A DNA stretch of 8,369 nucleotides. Origin: Gammaproteobacteria bacterium. GTDB lineage: Bacteria > Pseudomonadota > Gammaproteobacteria > UBA9214. The DNA lies in contig DMKK01000235.1 of NCBI GenBank assembly GCA_003454335.1, positions 2,775 to 11,143 on the forward strand. The letters run 5' to 3'. The notes below the pieces were generated by a model, which was not told the DNA's origin, ran no database searches, and was given only the letters and a program-made list of their open reading frames with translations. Numbering within the stretch: the first letter of the stretch is position 1; every line of letters begins with the position of its first letter. Positions 1 to 5,463 of the stretch are shown in pieces. The translations under genes were made by a program, and so were the position numbers.

Positions 1-226
1 CGTCAAAGGCATTGCGGTAATCATTAAAACCGTGCAGGGCCAGAATGATGGCCTGCGGACTTTCATCCGCTTCCCACACGGTCACCGGCAAGCGGTAACC
101 ATCTGCCATGACGGCATGACTTGTCGTTAACGCAGGGGGTTGCGGACTCTCTGACGGATCCTGTACCTGAGGGACAGCACAGGCCACGAGGCTGAAAAGT
201 AGTAGCAGATAGACCAGGTTACGCAT
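1..226 (-). CDS. Alpha/beta-hydrolase lipoprotein, N-terminal part (C-terminus beyond left edge)
   Basis: The minus strand from the ATG at 226 reads without a stop to the window edge, giving 75 residues. Residues 1-16 (MRNLVYLLLLFSLVAC) form a lipoprotein signal peptide with lipobox LVAC and Cys16 as the predicted lipidated residue. A Pro/Gln/Ser-rich linker follows to about residue 33, then the start of a hydrolase fold with the segment AIILALHGFNDYRNAF. The HGF motif at His65 is typical of the oxyanion region after strand beta-3 in the lysophospholipase / monoacylglycerol lipase group. The nucleophile elbow and the other catalytic residues lie outside the window, so activity cannot be judged. 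A GTG in the same frame at 277 is possible, but it would put a charged, non-hydrophobic stretch before the signal peptide, so ATG 226 is preferred. No strong Shine-Dalgarno site is seen. The likely role is an outer-membrane-anchored esterase or lipase; the substrate is unknown. Confidence 0.8.
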   Translation of the reverse strand, partial: MRNLVYLLLLFSLVACAVPQVQDPSESPQPPALTTSHAVMADGYRLPVTVWEADESPQAIILALHGFNDYRNAFD

Positions 227-299
227 GCGCCAACGATGATGGTAGGTCAGCCACTGAAGGAGAGCCCGGCATGCCACATCAGACGGCAAAAGATAAGCA

Positions 300-305
300 A
301 TTATA
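300..305 (-). promoter_or_regulatory. Candidate -10 box for the hydrolase lipoprotein gene
   Basis: The minus strand reads TATAAT here, a perfect sigma-70 -10 hexamer, about 74 bases upstream of the ATG at 226. No good -35 is found at 16-18 bp; a CTGACC element lies about 20 bp upstream, next to the hairpin at 327-343. The placement suits transcription of the hydrolase gene independently of the barrel gene upstream, but the weak -35 keeps this tentative. Confidence 0.35.
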
Positions 306-326
306 ACAACAAGTTACGTTATATAG

Positions 327-343
327 GTCAGTGCCAGACTGAC
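327..343. repeat. Hairpin, 6-bp stem with 5-nt loop
   Basis: GTCAGT-gccag-ACTGAC is a perfect 6-bp inverted repeat in the gap between the barrel gene (stop at 407) and the hydrolase gene (start at 226). No T-run follows on either strand, so it does not look like an intrinsic terminator. It sits just upstream of the candidate -10 box and abuts the palindrome at 343-356, so an operator role is possible. Confidence 0.5.
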
Positions 344-356
344 ACAAATATTTGTG
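343..356. promoter_or_regulatory. Perfect 14-bp palindrome, possible operator
   Basis: CACAAATATTTGTG is its own reverse complement. It shares a base with the hairpin at 327-343 and lies about 40-55 bp upstream of the candidate minus-strand -10 box, a usual place for an activator or repressor dimer site. It does not match the FNR, CRP or LexA consensus, so no regulator is named. Confidence 0.35.
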
Positions 357-406
357 CCGCATCAGCCGAAAAATCATAGAGCGGTTCCTTTCTGAGCCTT
401 CTCCCG

Positions 407-1138
407 TCAGAAAAAGAAACTGATGCTACCCGTCGCCTCAAGGTTATGGGTGGTATTGTCATTGCCCGGCAAAACGGAATCGAACATGTGGTCGCGGAAA
501 TCTGCGCGTAACGCAATCCAGTCATTCAACAGGAAACGATAGCCGGCCCCTACATTCACGGTAAAATGATTGTCATCTGCAAAGTCGGTGTTACCGATGC
601 CCGCAATGACATACAGGGCAGTGTTATAGGCTTGACCTTTGCCTATAAAGGCCTCTCCGGGAAGGATGTTGTACCCCAGCGAAATGTTGTAGTAGGTCAG
701 TTCCCGCTCGCTGTCAGAAAGAAAATCCTTACCACCATTCAAATCATCAAAGCTGGTTGTATCGGCATTTGTACGACCGATAGCCGCCTCGGTAAAAAAG
801 TCTTCCGTGATGTGATAAGCCAGTCGGGCGCCATAGACAACACTATTGCCAAAGTCCTCTATGCTCATGATCCCGACAAACACACCGACTTCAAGGTTTT
901 CACTGGCGATATCTACCCCGCTAATGGTCCGGCGCTCAAGTTCCGGTTTGATGACCGGTTCCAAATCTTCATACGGAGTATCATCGACCCGTAACGGAGC
1001 ATTATCGACCTGTAACGGAGCATCATCGACCCGTGACGGAGCATCATCGACCCGTAGCAGGGAACACCCTGACAACACCCCGAGGAACGTCAATACGCAG
1101 ATTGACTTTAGAAGAAAAATGCGAGCCCTGCCTTCCAT
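407..1138 (-). CDS. Lipidated outer-membrane beta-barrel protein with N-terminal heptapeptide repeats
   Basis: A 243-residue exported protein. Residues 1-25 are a lipoprotein signal peptide with lipobox LSGC and Cys25. Residues 29-56 are four degenerate heptads (RVDDAPS, RVDDAPL, QVDNAPL, RVDDTPY), an acidic, proline-containing linker. From about residue 72 to the end there are alternating beta strands with aromatic girdles (for example VVYGARLAYHITEDFFTEAA, NVGAGYRFLLNDWIALRADF), ending in SISFFF, a C-terminal aromatic signature of barrels inserted by the BAM complex. The sequence resembles the 'outer membrane beta-barrel domain' family shared by myxobacteria and gammaproteobacteria, to which I assign the Myxococcus GltA/GltB-type gliding proteins; this assignment is from memory. 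Start ATG 1138 has CAGGAG about 9 nt upstream. It lies 26 bp after the SH3b gene on the same strand, probably co-transcribed. The combination of lipid anchor and barrel is unusual. Confidence 0.8.
   Translation of the reverse strand: MEGRARIFLLKSICVLTFLGVLSGCSLLRVDDAPSRVDDAPLQVDNAPLRVDDTPYEDLEPVIKPELERRTISGVDIASENLEVGVFVGIMSIEDFGNSVVYGARLAYHITEDFFTEAAIGRTNADTTSFDDLNGGKDFLSDSERELTYYNISLGYNILPGEAFIGKGQAYNTALYVIAGIGNTDFADDNHFTVNVGAGYRFLLNDWIALRADFRDHMFDSVLPGNDNTTHNLEATGSISFFF
974..1057 (-). repeat. Four tandem 21-bp repeats inside the barrel gene
   Basis: Units at 974-994, 995-1015, 1016-1036 and 1037-1057 differ from each other at only a few positions and keep the reading frame, encoding the heptads RVDDAP(S/L), QVDNAPL and RVDDTPY. 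The units follow the lipidated Cys directly and set the length of the tether between lipid anchor and barrel. The near-identity points to recent slippage-type expansion. Confidence 0.9.
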
Positions 1139-1164
1139 TCGTCTATCTCCTGATTATCATCTTA

Positions 1165-1527
1165 TCATCGTACATCACACCCGCCTCCCAGCGTCGACGC
1201 GAGAAATTCCCAAAACCGGCTTCGGCAAGCAGGGACAGGGACTTCTCCGTCCAGTGTCAAAGTCAATTCCATATCAGCGCGTTTTACCCAGCCTTCCTTG
1301 CCACGTTCTGTTTGCACCATAAACCAGTCGGTACGTCGTTTGATCACACTGACTTCCTTACCGCGATCAACCACATGAAATACTGGATAGCCACGTCCTG
1401 GCCCTGTGCGCATTTCCATATAGGGGCCGTCGACCACGACCTTCATGACCTTGTAGTATTGCTCTTCTGCAAATACCTCTGCTGCAAGGCATTGCAGCAG
1501 GATGAAGGTGACCAGAAACAGGTGCAT
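1165..1527 (-). CDS. Secreted bacterial SH3 (SH3b) domain protein, possibly C-terminally truncated
   Basis: From ATG 1527 the product is 120 residues; an in-frame ATG at 1569 would add 14 residues, but 1527 has AGGAAAG about 9 nt upstream and begins directly with a signal peptide (residues 1-20, ending VFA before EEQYY). Residues about 23-85 form an SH3b domain: YMEMRTGPGRGYPVFHVV, then GKEVSVIKRRTDWFMVQT, then GKEGWVKRADM. SH3b domains bind peptidoglycan or peptides, so a periplasmic or outer-membrane-associated role is likely. The tail (SRFWEFLASTLGGGCDVR) resembles the linker that, in gammaproteobacterial relatives I recall, leads into a C-terminal beta-barrel; here a TGA ends the protein. 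It may be an SH3b-barrel protein that lost its barrel. The downstream barrel gene starts 26 bp later and is probably in the same operon. Confidence 0.75.
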   Translation of the reverse strand: MHLFLVTFILLQCLAAEVFAEEQYYKVMKVVVDGPYMEMRTGPGRGYPVFHVVDRGKEVSVIKRRTDWFMVQTERGKEGWVKRADMELTLTLDGEVPVPACRSRFWEFLASTLGGGCDVR

Positions 1528-1580
1528 TTTTGATGCTTTCCTGACAACAGCACGGTAGTACGCACACATACGACTGCTGA

Positions 1581-1977
1581 TCAGTTATCCGGAACCGCAA
1601 ACGGATCGTTGTGATATTGCGCACCAATATCCAGCCATTCGAAAATCAGGCGCGGGCGTTTGCAAATCGGCATAGGATGCTGAGCCCTGCGGGTCACGTG
1701 CTTCTGCAGCCACATCATCAACATCAGTAAACATGAACCCGTCCTTCGCTACCACGACAGGCAGCAGAGTATCACTATTCCTGTCGTAAAGGAAAATTCC
1801 GTAGGCCGGATTTTCCTCAACAGTATGAGATGCCTCAACAGTATTCGGTTTGCCCAGACCCTCCGGAGTACAGGGAATAATCCGTTTGCCATCCAGCAGC
1901 CTGCATTGACTCCAGCTAACCAGGGCACGGTTGGTCCCGTCGTGCAATGGCCAGGCCGAATGGAACAGACCACCGGG
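1581..1977 (-). pseudogene. Remnant of an HzsA-like (HZS_alpha family) gene, internally deleted and frameshifted
   Basis: Reading the minus strand from 1977, just after an in-frame TGA at 1978-1980, gives GGLFHSAWPLHDGTNRALVS and then WSQCRLLDGKRIIPCTPE, followed by YGIFLYDRNSDTLLPVVVAK near residue 60. These blocks match my memory of the middle part of proteins related to hydrazine synthase subunit alpha (HzsA-related, HZS_alpha domain) that are common in Proteobacteria without anammox. In the original frame the end (PAPDFRMAGYW...) is not family-like and stops at 1585. Shifted by one base near 1650-1665, it reads RLIFEWLDIGAQYHNDPFAV and ends at TGA 1581-1583, which matches the family's C-terminus. 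The long region normally between these blocks, with CxxCH haem motifs, is absent. The remnant thus lacks its N-terminus and its core and has a frameshift; it cannot be functional. It lies upstream of the SH3b gene on the same strand. Confidence 0.65.
1815..1844. repeat. Direct duplication, 12-bp repeat with 18-bp period
   Basis: CCTCAACAGTAT occurs at 1815-1826 and 1833-1844 within the HzsA-like remnant. The 18-bp period keeps the frame and adds a TVEASH/TVEEN-type hexapeptide repeat just before the YGIF block, where the family has no such insertion as far as I recall. Confidence 0.75.
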
Positions 1978-1984
1978 TCAAATC

Positions 1985-2179
1985 TCACCGTTTGTATAAA
2001 CCTGGTTGATTACTGTCGTTGGTGTGCTGGGTGACATGCTGTTCAACGATGAGATGCATTTTGACGTCAACACCGGCTTGCGCATTTCGTGCCAGATGAT
2101 CGTCTGGCAAATAATCCTGCACGCTCGGTGGAAGAATATAGGGGATATCTCGGTCGATGGGGATAAATTCAACAGCCAT
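1985..2179 (-). pseudogene. Internally deleted IS1182-like transposase remnant
   Basis: The minus-strand ORF from ATG 2179 encodes 64 residues. The first 31 (beginning MAVEFIPIDRDIPYILPPSV, then QDYLPDDHLAR) match the N-terminus of IS1182-type DDE transposases. The text then jumps to NAQAGVDVKMHLIVEQHVTQ, which resembles the strand around the first catalytic Asp in this family (typical form NVQ-AVDAKHHLIV-HEVTN). The intervening region of well over 100 residues is missing, and the frame is kept across the join. The ORF stops at 1985-1987, at the junction with the HzsA-like remnant, so the C-terminal half is missing as well. GGGAAG precedes the start codon. It is non-functional. Confidence 0.65.
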
Positions 2180-2336
2180 CTTGCTTCCCTTTGGGTGGCC
2201 TTTCGGGGTACCGTTATTATATTGGGTTACAAACGGAAAGTCCGATAAGCTCCCGGTAGCCCTTCAATAAGATAAATTAGGATGTTAGACTGACTTCTCA
2301 ATAGGCTTGGATAACCTGCCGTTGAGGAGTCTGGGA
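2180..2336. other. Intergenic DNA between two divergent transposase remnants
   Basis: This stretch carries the 5' flanks of both elements. The minus strand has TATAAT at 2216-2221 with a weak CGGACT 17 bp upstream (2239-2244), suitably placed for the IS1182-like start at 2179. The plus strand has GAGGAG at 2324-2329 before the IS630-like ATG at 2337. The outer ends of both insertion sequences should lie between about 2225 and 2310, but I could not define terminal inverted repeats because neither partner end is preserved. No further gene is seen. Confidence 0.4.
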
Positions 2337-2988
2337 ATGAAAAAACGCTATGTGGTTCGTTTAACGCTGGAAGAGCGTGATCAGCTTGAAGACCTGGTAA
2401 ATAGGGGGCGGGAAGCTGCTTACCGACGCCGGCATGCCCGGGTGTTGCTCCTGGTGGATGAAGGGGAGCATGGCTCCGGCCTGGCCGATTGGGAAGCCGC
2501 TGAACAAATTGGTTTTTCCAGGCGAACAGTAGAACAGATACGTGAGCGCTGTGTGACAGAAGGTTTGCACTCGGCGCTGGATAGACGCAAACGCAGCCGG
2601 GAGCGTTCACGGACACTGGACGGTGACGGTGAAGCCATATTGGTAAGCCTGGCCTGTAGCGATGCACCTCCGGGTCGGTCGCGCTGGACGCTTCAACTGT
2701 TGGCAGATCAGCTGAAAACACTGGAGGTGGTGGAGTCAATCTCTCACGAATGTGTCCGTCAGGTTTTAAGAAAACACCATAAAACCCTGGCAGAAGTGGA
2801 TGTGGTGCATACCGGCACAGGGAAACGCCCGCTTCGTGTGTCAGATGGAGGTCGTGCTTGAGGTCTATAAAAGGCCAAAAGATCTTCTGCACCCAGTGGT
2901 ATGTATGGACGAAACCAGTGTGCAGTGTATTAAGGAAGTCCGGCCGCCGATTACCGCGGAACCGGGGCAGAGCTAACGTTACGATGAA
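2337..2988 (+). pseudogene. IS630-like transposase, frameshifted and 3'-truncated
   Basis: ATG 2337 has GAGGAG 7 bases upstream. Residues 1-150 or so match the N-terminal region of IS630-family transposases: MKKRYVVRLTLEERDQLEDL, a helix-turn-helix around IGFSRRTVEQIRERCVTEGL, then APPGRSRWTLQLLADQL and VESISHECVRQVL. Near the A-rich stretch at 2768-2785 homology moves to the +1 frame (NTIKPWQKWMWCIPAQGNAR, then the VVCMDE motif with the first catalytic Asp at 2908-2910). In frame zero the ORF ends at 2861. The second frame meets a TAA at 2974-2976 after ITAEPGQS; the next codons (RYDE) still look family-like, so the stop may be a point mutation in a former GQSKRYD. Homology then ends at about 2985-2988. 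The remaining catalytic Asp and Glu are absent, so the element cannot make an active transposase. Confidence 0.8.
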
Positions 2989-2991
2989 GGA

Positions 2992-3140
2992 GATATCGTT
3001 TCAATGATTCCACTCAAGGATGCGGCAATACCAACATCAGGCGATTATGAACGGCTCTTTGAAGAGGGTGGTGTACGCTACCACCATATACTCAAGCCGG
3101 GAACTGGTATGTCCACGCATGAAATCACAAGTTCCAGCGT
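2992..3140 (+). pseudogene. Fragment of an ApbE-like FAD:protein FMN transferase
   Basis: In the frame that continues from the IS630 remnant, an ORF from ATG 3004 reads IPLKDAAIPTSGDYERLFEE and then GGVRYHHILKPGTGMS. This matches the conserved ApbE block usually written AIATSGDYE-FF..DG.RYHHI-DP-TG, with Asp replaced by Lys in the last motif. ApbE enzymes attach FMN to Thr residues of respiratory Na+ pumps such as Nqr and Rnf. Only about 45 residues are recognisable; the N-terminal FAD-binding part is replaced by transposase sequence and the C-terminal metal-binding block (ADALST-type) is not intact. Downstream, the +1 frame holds SCSYAGSGVLTGIVRM, which could be a decayed version of it, but that is speculative. 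The piece is a non-functional remnant; an ORF of 69 residues remains open to 3213. Confidence 0.65.
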
Positions 3141-3159
3141 CATAATTACATCACAGGTT

Positions 3160-3175
3160 CCTGCAGTTATGCAGG
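3160..3175. repeat. Hairpin CCTGCA-gtta-TGCAGG upstream of the TPR operon
   Basis: A perfect 6-bp inverted repeat with a 4-nt loop lies 29 bp before the ATG at 3204. It overlaps a direct repeat CAGGTTC at 3154-3160 and 3172-3178. No T-run follows, so it is not a standard terminator; it may be a leader hairpin or operator. No convincing -35/-10 pair was found between 3090 and 3204. Confidence 0.45.
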
Positions 3176-3203
3176 TTCTGGTGTGCTCACGGGGATTGTC
3201 AGG

Positions 3204-3764
3204 ATGTGTGTGAAATATTCACTTTTGTTGCTATTCCGTAAGCTGTTTCTGTCTTCCAGCATTTACCTGCTTGCATATGCCGGCACTACGGCAGCAGATG
3301 ACCGCACCGCCGCAACGGCGGCCAGCCTCGATGAAGAAATCCAGACCCTTAAAAACGAAGTGCTCGCGCTTAACCGCTCACTGTTCATGCTGGAAGAAGA
3401 GCTGCTGTTCCCCGCCAGCACACAAGTTGCCGTTTTTGTGTCCATGGATGTCGGCAACTATTTCCCCCTGGAGTCTGTACAACTGAAAATTGACGACAAG
3501 GTAGTCAGTAATTACCTGTATACACGACGTGAGGTAGAGGCCTTGCACCGGGGTGGAGTGCAACGTTTCTATATGGGCAATCTTAAATCGGGTGAACATG
3601 AGCTGATTGCCATATTCACCGGTACGGGCCCGAATGGCCGTGATTACCGACGGGGCGCCGACTTCATTGTTAACAAGCGCCCCGGTGCCCGTTTCGTTGA
3701 ACTGAAAATAGTAGATAACGAGAGCAGTAAACAGCCGGACTTCAGTATAAAGGTATGGGAATAG
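3204..3764 (+). CDS. Small secreted coiled-coil/beta-domain protein, first gene of the TPR operon
   Basis: About 186 residues from ATG 3204. The frame is open upstream to a GTG at 3183, but the signal peptide starts better at 3204 or at GTG 3210 (MKYSLLLLFRK...), which has AGGA at 3201-3204 with 5-nt spacing. The hydrophobic signal segment ends around AYAGTTAADD. A short coiled coil follows (SLDEEIQTLKNEVLALNRSL through LEEELLFPAS), then a beta-rich domain with PLESVQLKIDDKVVSNYLYT, EVEALHRGGVQRFYMGNLKS and GEHELIAIFTGTGPNGRDYR. I recognise this as a recurrent hypothetical periplasmic protein of gammaproteobacteria, but its function is not known to me. The beta part could be a PEGA-like or carbohydrate-binding-like sandwich. 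It ends 4 bp before the next gene, so co-transcription is likely. It may recruit or brace the following TPR proteins in the periplasm; that is inference. Confidence 0.75.
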   Translation: MCVKYSLLLLFRKLFLSSSIYLLAYAGTTAADDRTAATAASLDEEIQTLKNEVLALNRSLFMLEEELLFPASTQVAVFVSMDVGNYFPLESVQLKIDDKVVSNYLYTRREVEALHRGGVQRFYMGNLKSGEHELIAIFTGTGPNGRDYRRGADFIVNKRPGARFVELKIVDNESSKQPDFSIKVWE

Positions 3765-3768
3765 TGAT

Positions 3769-5463
3769 ATGCGGCAGGGTTACTGCAAATATATGTTGCT
3801 ATGCTTGCTGCTGAGTTGCTCGCAGCAGATCCAGTCACGGGAAGCGTCACACGCATCTGTCAAGGATCTCCAGTATGGAGAAATGCTGTTTTATTACTAC
3901 CAGCAGGACTATTTCAACAGCATTGTACGACTCGAGATCGCCCGGGAACAGGGGCGTCTCCCTAACCACAAGGATGAAGCAGAACTCATGCTGGGCGGAC
4001 TGGTGCTTTCCTATGGCATGAGGAACACCGCCAGGGATATTTTTCAGAATTTGCTCGATGATGACCAACATGACCTGTCTGTTCACAACCGCGCATGGTT
4101 ATATCTGGCAAAAATTTCATACCAGCGAGGTGACCTTCCCGGTGCCTCGAACGCCATTGTAAAAATCAATGGCGAAATGACACCTGCTACACGTACAGCG
4201 ACAGCAAACCTGCATAGCCTGTTGCTTATAGAGAAAGGACGTAATGCAGCAGCAATCGACATCCTTAAAAATACACGCAGCGGCAAACACTGGGCCCCGT
4301 ATTTGAAGTACAACCTGGGCATTGCACAAATTCGCAACGGTGAACTTCAAGCAGGGCTGGACACTCTCGAAAGTGTCAGCAAGACAGGGGGTGATACTCC
4401 AGCACAACGTTTACTGCGTGACAAAGCCAATCTGGCGCTGGGATACAGTCATCTGGAACAGGGCGAAACAACAGCATCGAGCCAGGCACTGGAGCAGGTG
4501 CGTATTGCAGGCCCCTTGTCCAACAAGGCGTTGCTGGGAGCCGGTTGGGCAAATGCTGAAGCAGGAGCGTATGCGCAGGCACTGATCCCATGGACCGAAC
4601 TGGCCTCTCGAAATGTGACAGATCCCGCAGTTCAGGAAGCCTTGATTGCCGTTCCCTATGCGATGGCAAAGATGGAGCTGTATGGCCAGGCCATACAGCA
4701 CTACCAGGAAAGCATCACCGCACTCAATGATGAAAAGCGTCAACTCGATATATCAATTAATGCCATCCAGAACGGTGAGTTGCTAAAACAACTGCAGCAA
4801 AGTGATCCGGGGACTGGATTTGGCTGGATACAGCAACTTGATCTCGATTCACCGGTACTGCATTACCAGACTGAACTCATGGCCTCACATGGTTTTCAGG
4901 AGGCCGTGAAAAACTATCGGGATTTGCTTTTCCTGCGAAACAACCTTGACAACTGGGCCCACAGTGTAACGACCTACGATGCTATGCTGACGGCACGACA
5001 AAGCAGATATCAATCCCAGCTGCCTGCCGCTCAGCAGGCACTGGACAGTAACGCCTTTGCGACGCTGCAGCAGCGCAAGGCGGCATTGGCAGACACAATC
5101 GCATCGATTGAATCCAGCGAAAATTCTATGTGGCAAAAAAAGCAGCAACTCTCAGAAATCGAAACGCTGCTGCAACAAACCGGAAAAGCCATCGGCAAGC
5201 TGCAACAGGCAGACACTGTTACACCAGCCGGATTTTCCGCTTTTAACCAGGAAATATCGCATCGGAAAACCGACATCAAGCAGCTTCAGACCCGTGCATC
5301 CAGGATAACCCAAGCGCAGGAAATCCTGCTTGAGCAACTCGCCGTCGATGAACTGGTGGCTCAACAAGCGCGTATTGAGCACTATATTATTCAGGCACGA
5401 CTTGCCCTCGCACAAATATATGACAGTTCATTGAATAATCCCGCTAAAAGGATAATTCAATGA
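3769..5463 (+). CDS. Periplasmic TPR and coiled-coil protein
   Basis: The product has 564 residues. An N-terminal export signal (MRQGYCKYMLLCLLLSC) ends in LLSC, a possible but non-ideal lipobox with Cys17. Residues about 35-330 are paired helices in TPR style: FYYYQQDYFNSIVRLEIARE, AWLYLAKISYQRGDLPGASN, YLKYNLGIAQIRNGELQAGL, NLALGYSHLEQGETTASSQA, LLGAGWANAEAGAYAQALIP and YAMAKMELYGQAIQHYQESI. Residues about 370-545 are helical, Gln/Ala/Glu-rich and predicted coiled coil (for example LQQRKAALADTIASIESSEN, WQKKQQLSEIETLLQQTGKA). TPR domains are scaffolds for protein contacts; a structural role in an envelope complex fits. Start ATG 3769 follows the previous stop by 4 bp with GGGA upstream. The stop overlaps the next start as ATGA, which indicates translational coupling. 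The layout (TPR then coiled coil) recalls large TPR proteins of the Myxococcus Glt system, but identity is not established. Confidence 0.8.
   Translation: MRQGYCKYMLLCLLLSCSQQIQSREASHASVKDLQYGEMLFYYYQQDYFNSIVRLEIAREQGRLPNHKDEAELMLGGLVLSYGMRNTARDIFQNLLDDDQHDLSVHNRAWLYLAKISYQRGDLPGASNAIVKINGEMTPATRTATANLHSLLLIEKGRNAAAIDILKNTRSGKHWAPYLKYNLGIAQIRNGELQAGLDTLESVSKTGGDTPAQRLLRDKANLALGYSHLEQGETTASSQALEQVRIAGPLSNKALLGAGWANAEAGAYAQALIPWTELASRNVTDPAVQEALIAVPYAMAKMELYGQAIQHYQESITALNDEKRQLDISINAIQNGELLKQLQQSDPGTGFGWIQQLDLDSPVLHYQTELMASHGFQEAVKNYRDLLFLRNNLDNWAHSVTTYDAMLTARQSRYQSQLPAAQQALDSNAFATLQQRKAALADTIASIESSENSMWQKKQQLSEIETLLQQTGKAIGKLQQADTVTPAGFSAFNQEISHRKTDIKQLQTRASRITQAQEILLEQLAVDELVAQQARIEHYIIQARLALAQIYDSSLNNPAKRIIQ

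Noticed and set aside
389..413. Inverted repeat TTTCTGA / TCAGAAA at the end of the barrel gene, considered as a terminator
   Set aside because: The loop is 11 nt, the stem is A/T-rich, it includes the stop codon, and no T-run follows on the minus strand.
359..425. GCATCAG / CTGATGC inverted pair
   Set aside because: Arms of 7 bp separated by more than 50 bases are expected by chance.
974..1057. Tandem 21-bp units considered as a CRISPR-like or iteron array
   Set aside because: There are no spacers, the units are contiguous and in frame, and they encode a heptad linker.
566..1533. Several plus-strand ORFs (566-994, 846-1322, 1033-1533)
   Set aside because: They lie antisense to the barrel and SH3b genes, have no ribosome binding sites of note and encode no family-like sequence.
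2225..2310. Terminal inverted repeats of the two insertion sequences
   Set aside because: Both elements lack their other ends, so no pair could be matched; any boundary would be a guess.
2227..2892. Minus-strand ORF of 221 codons opposite the IS630-like transposase
   Set aside because: Its Pro/His/Leu-rich text is the shadow of the transposase frame, which has clear family motifs.
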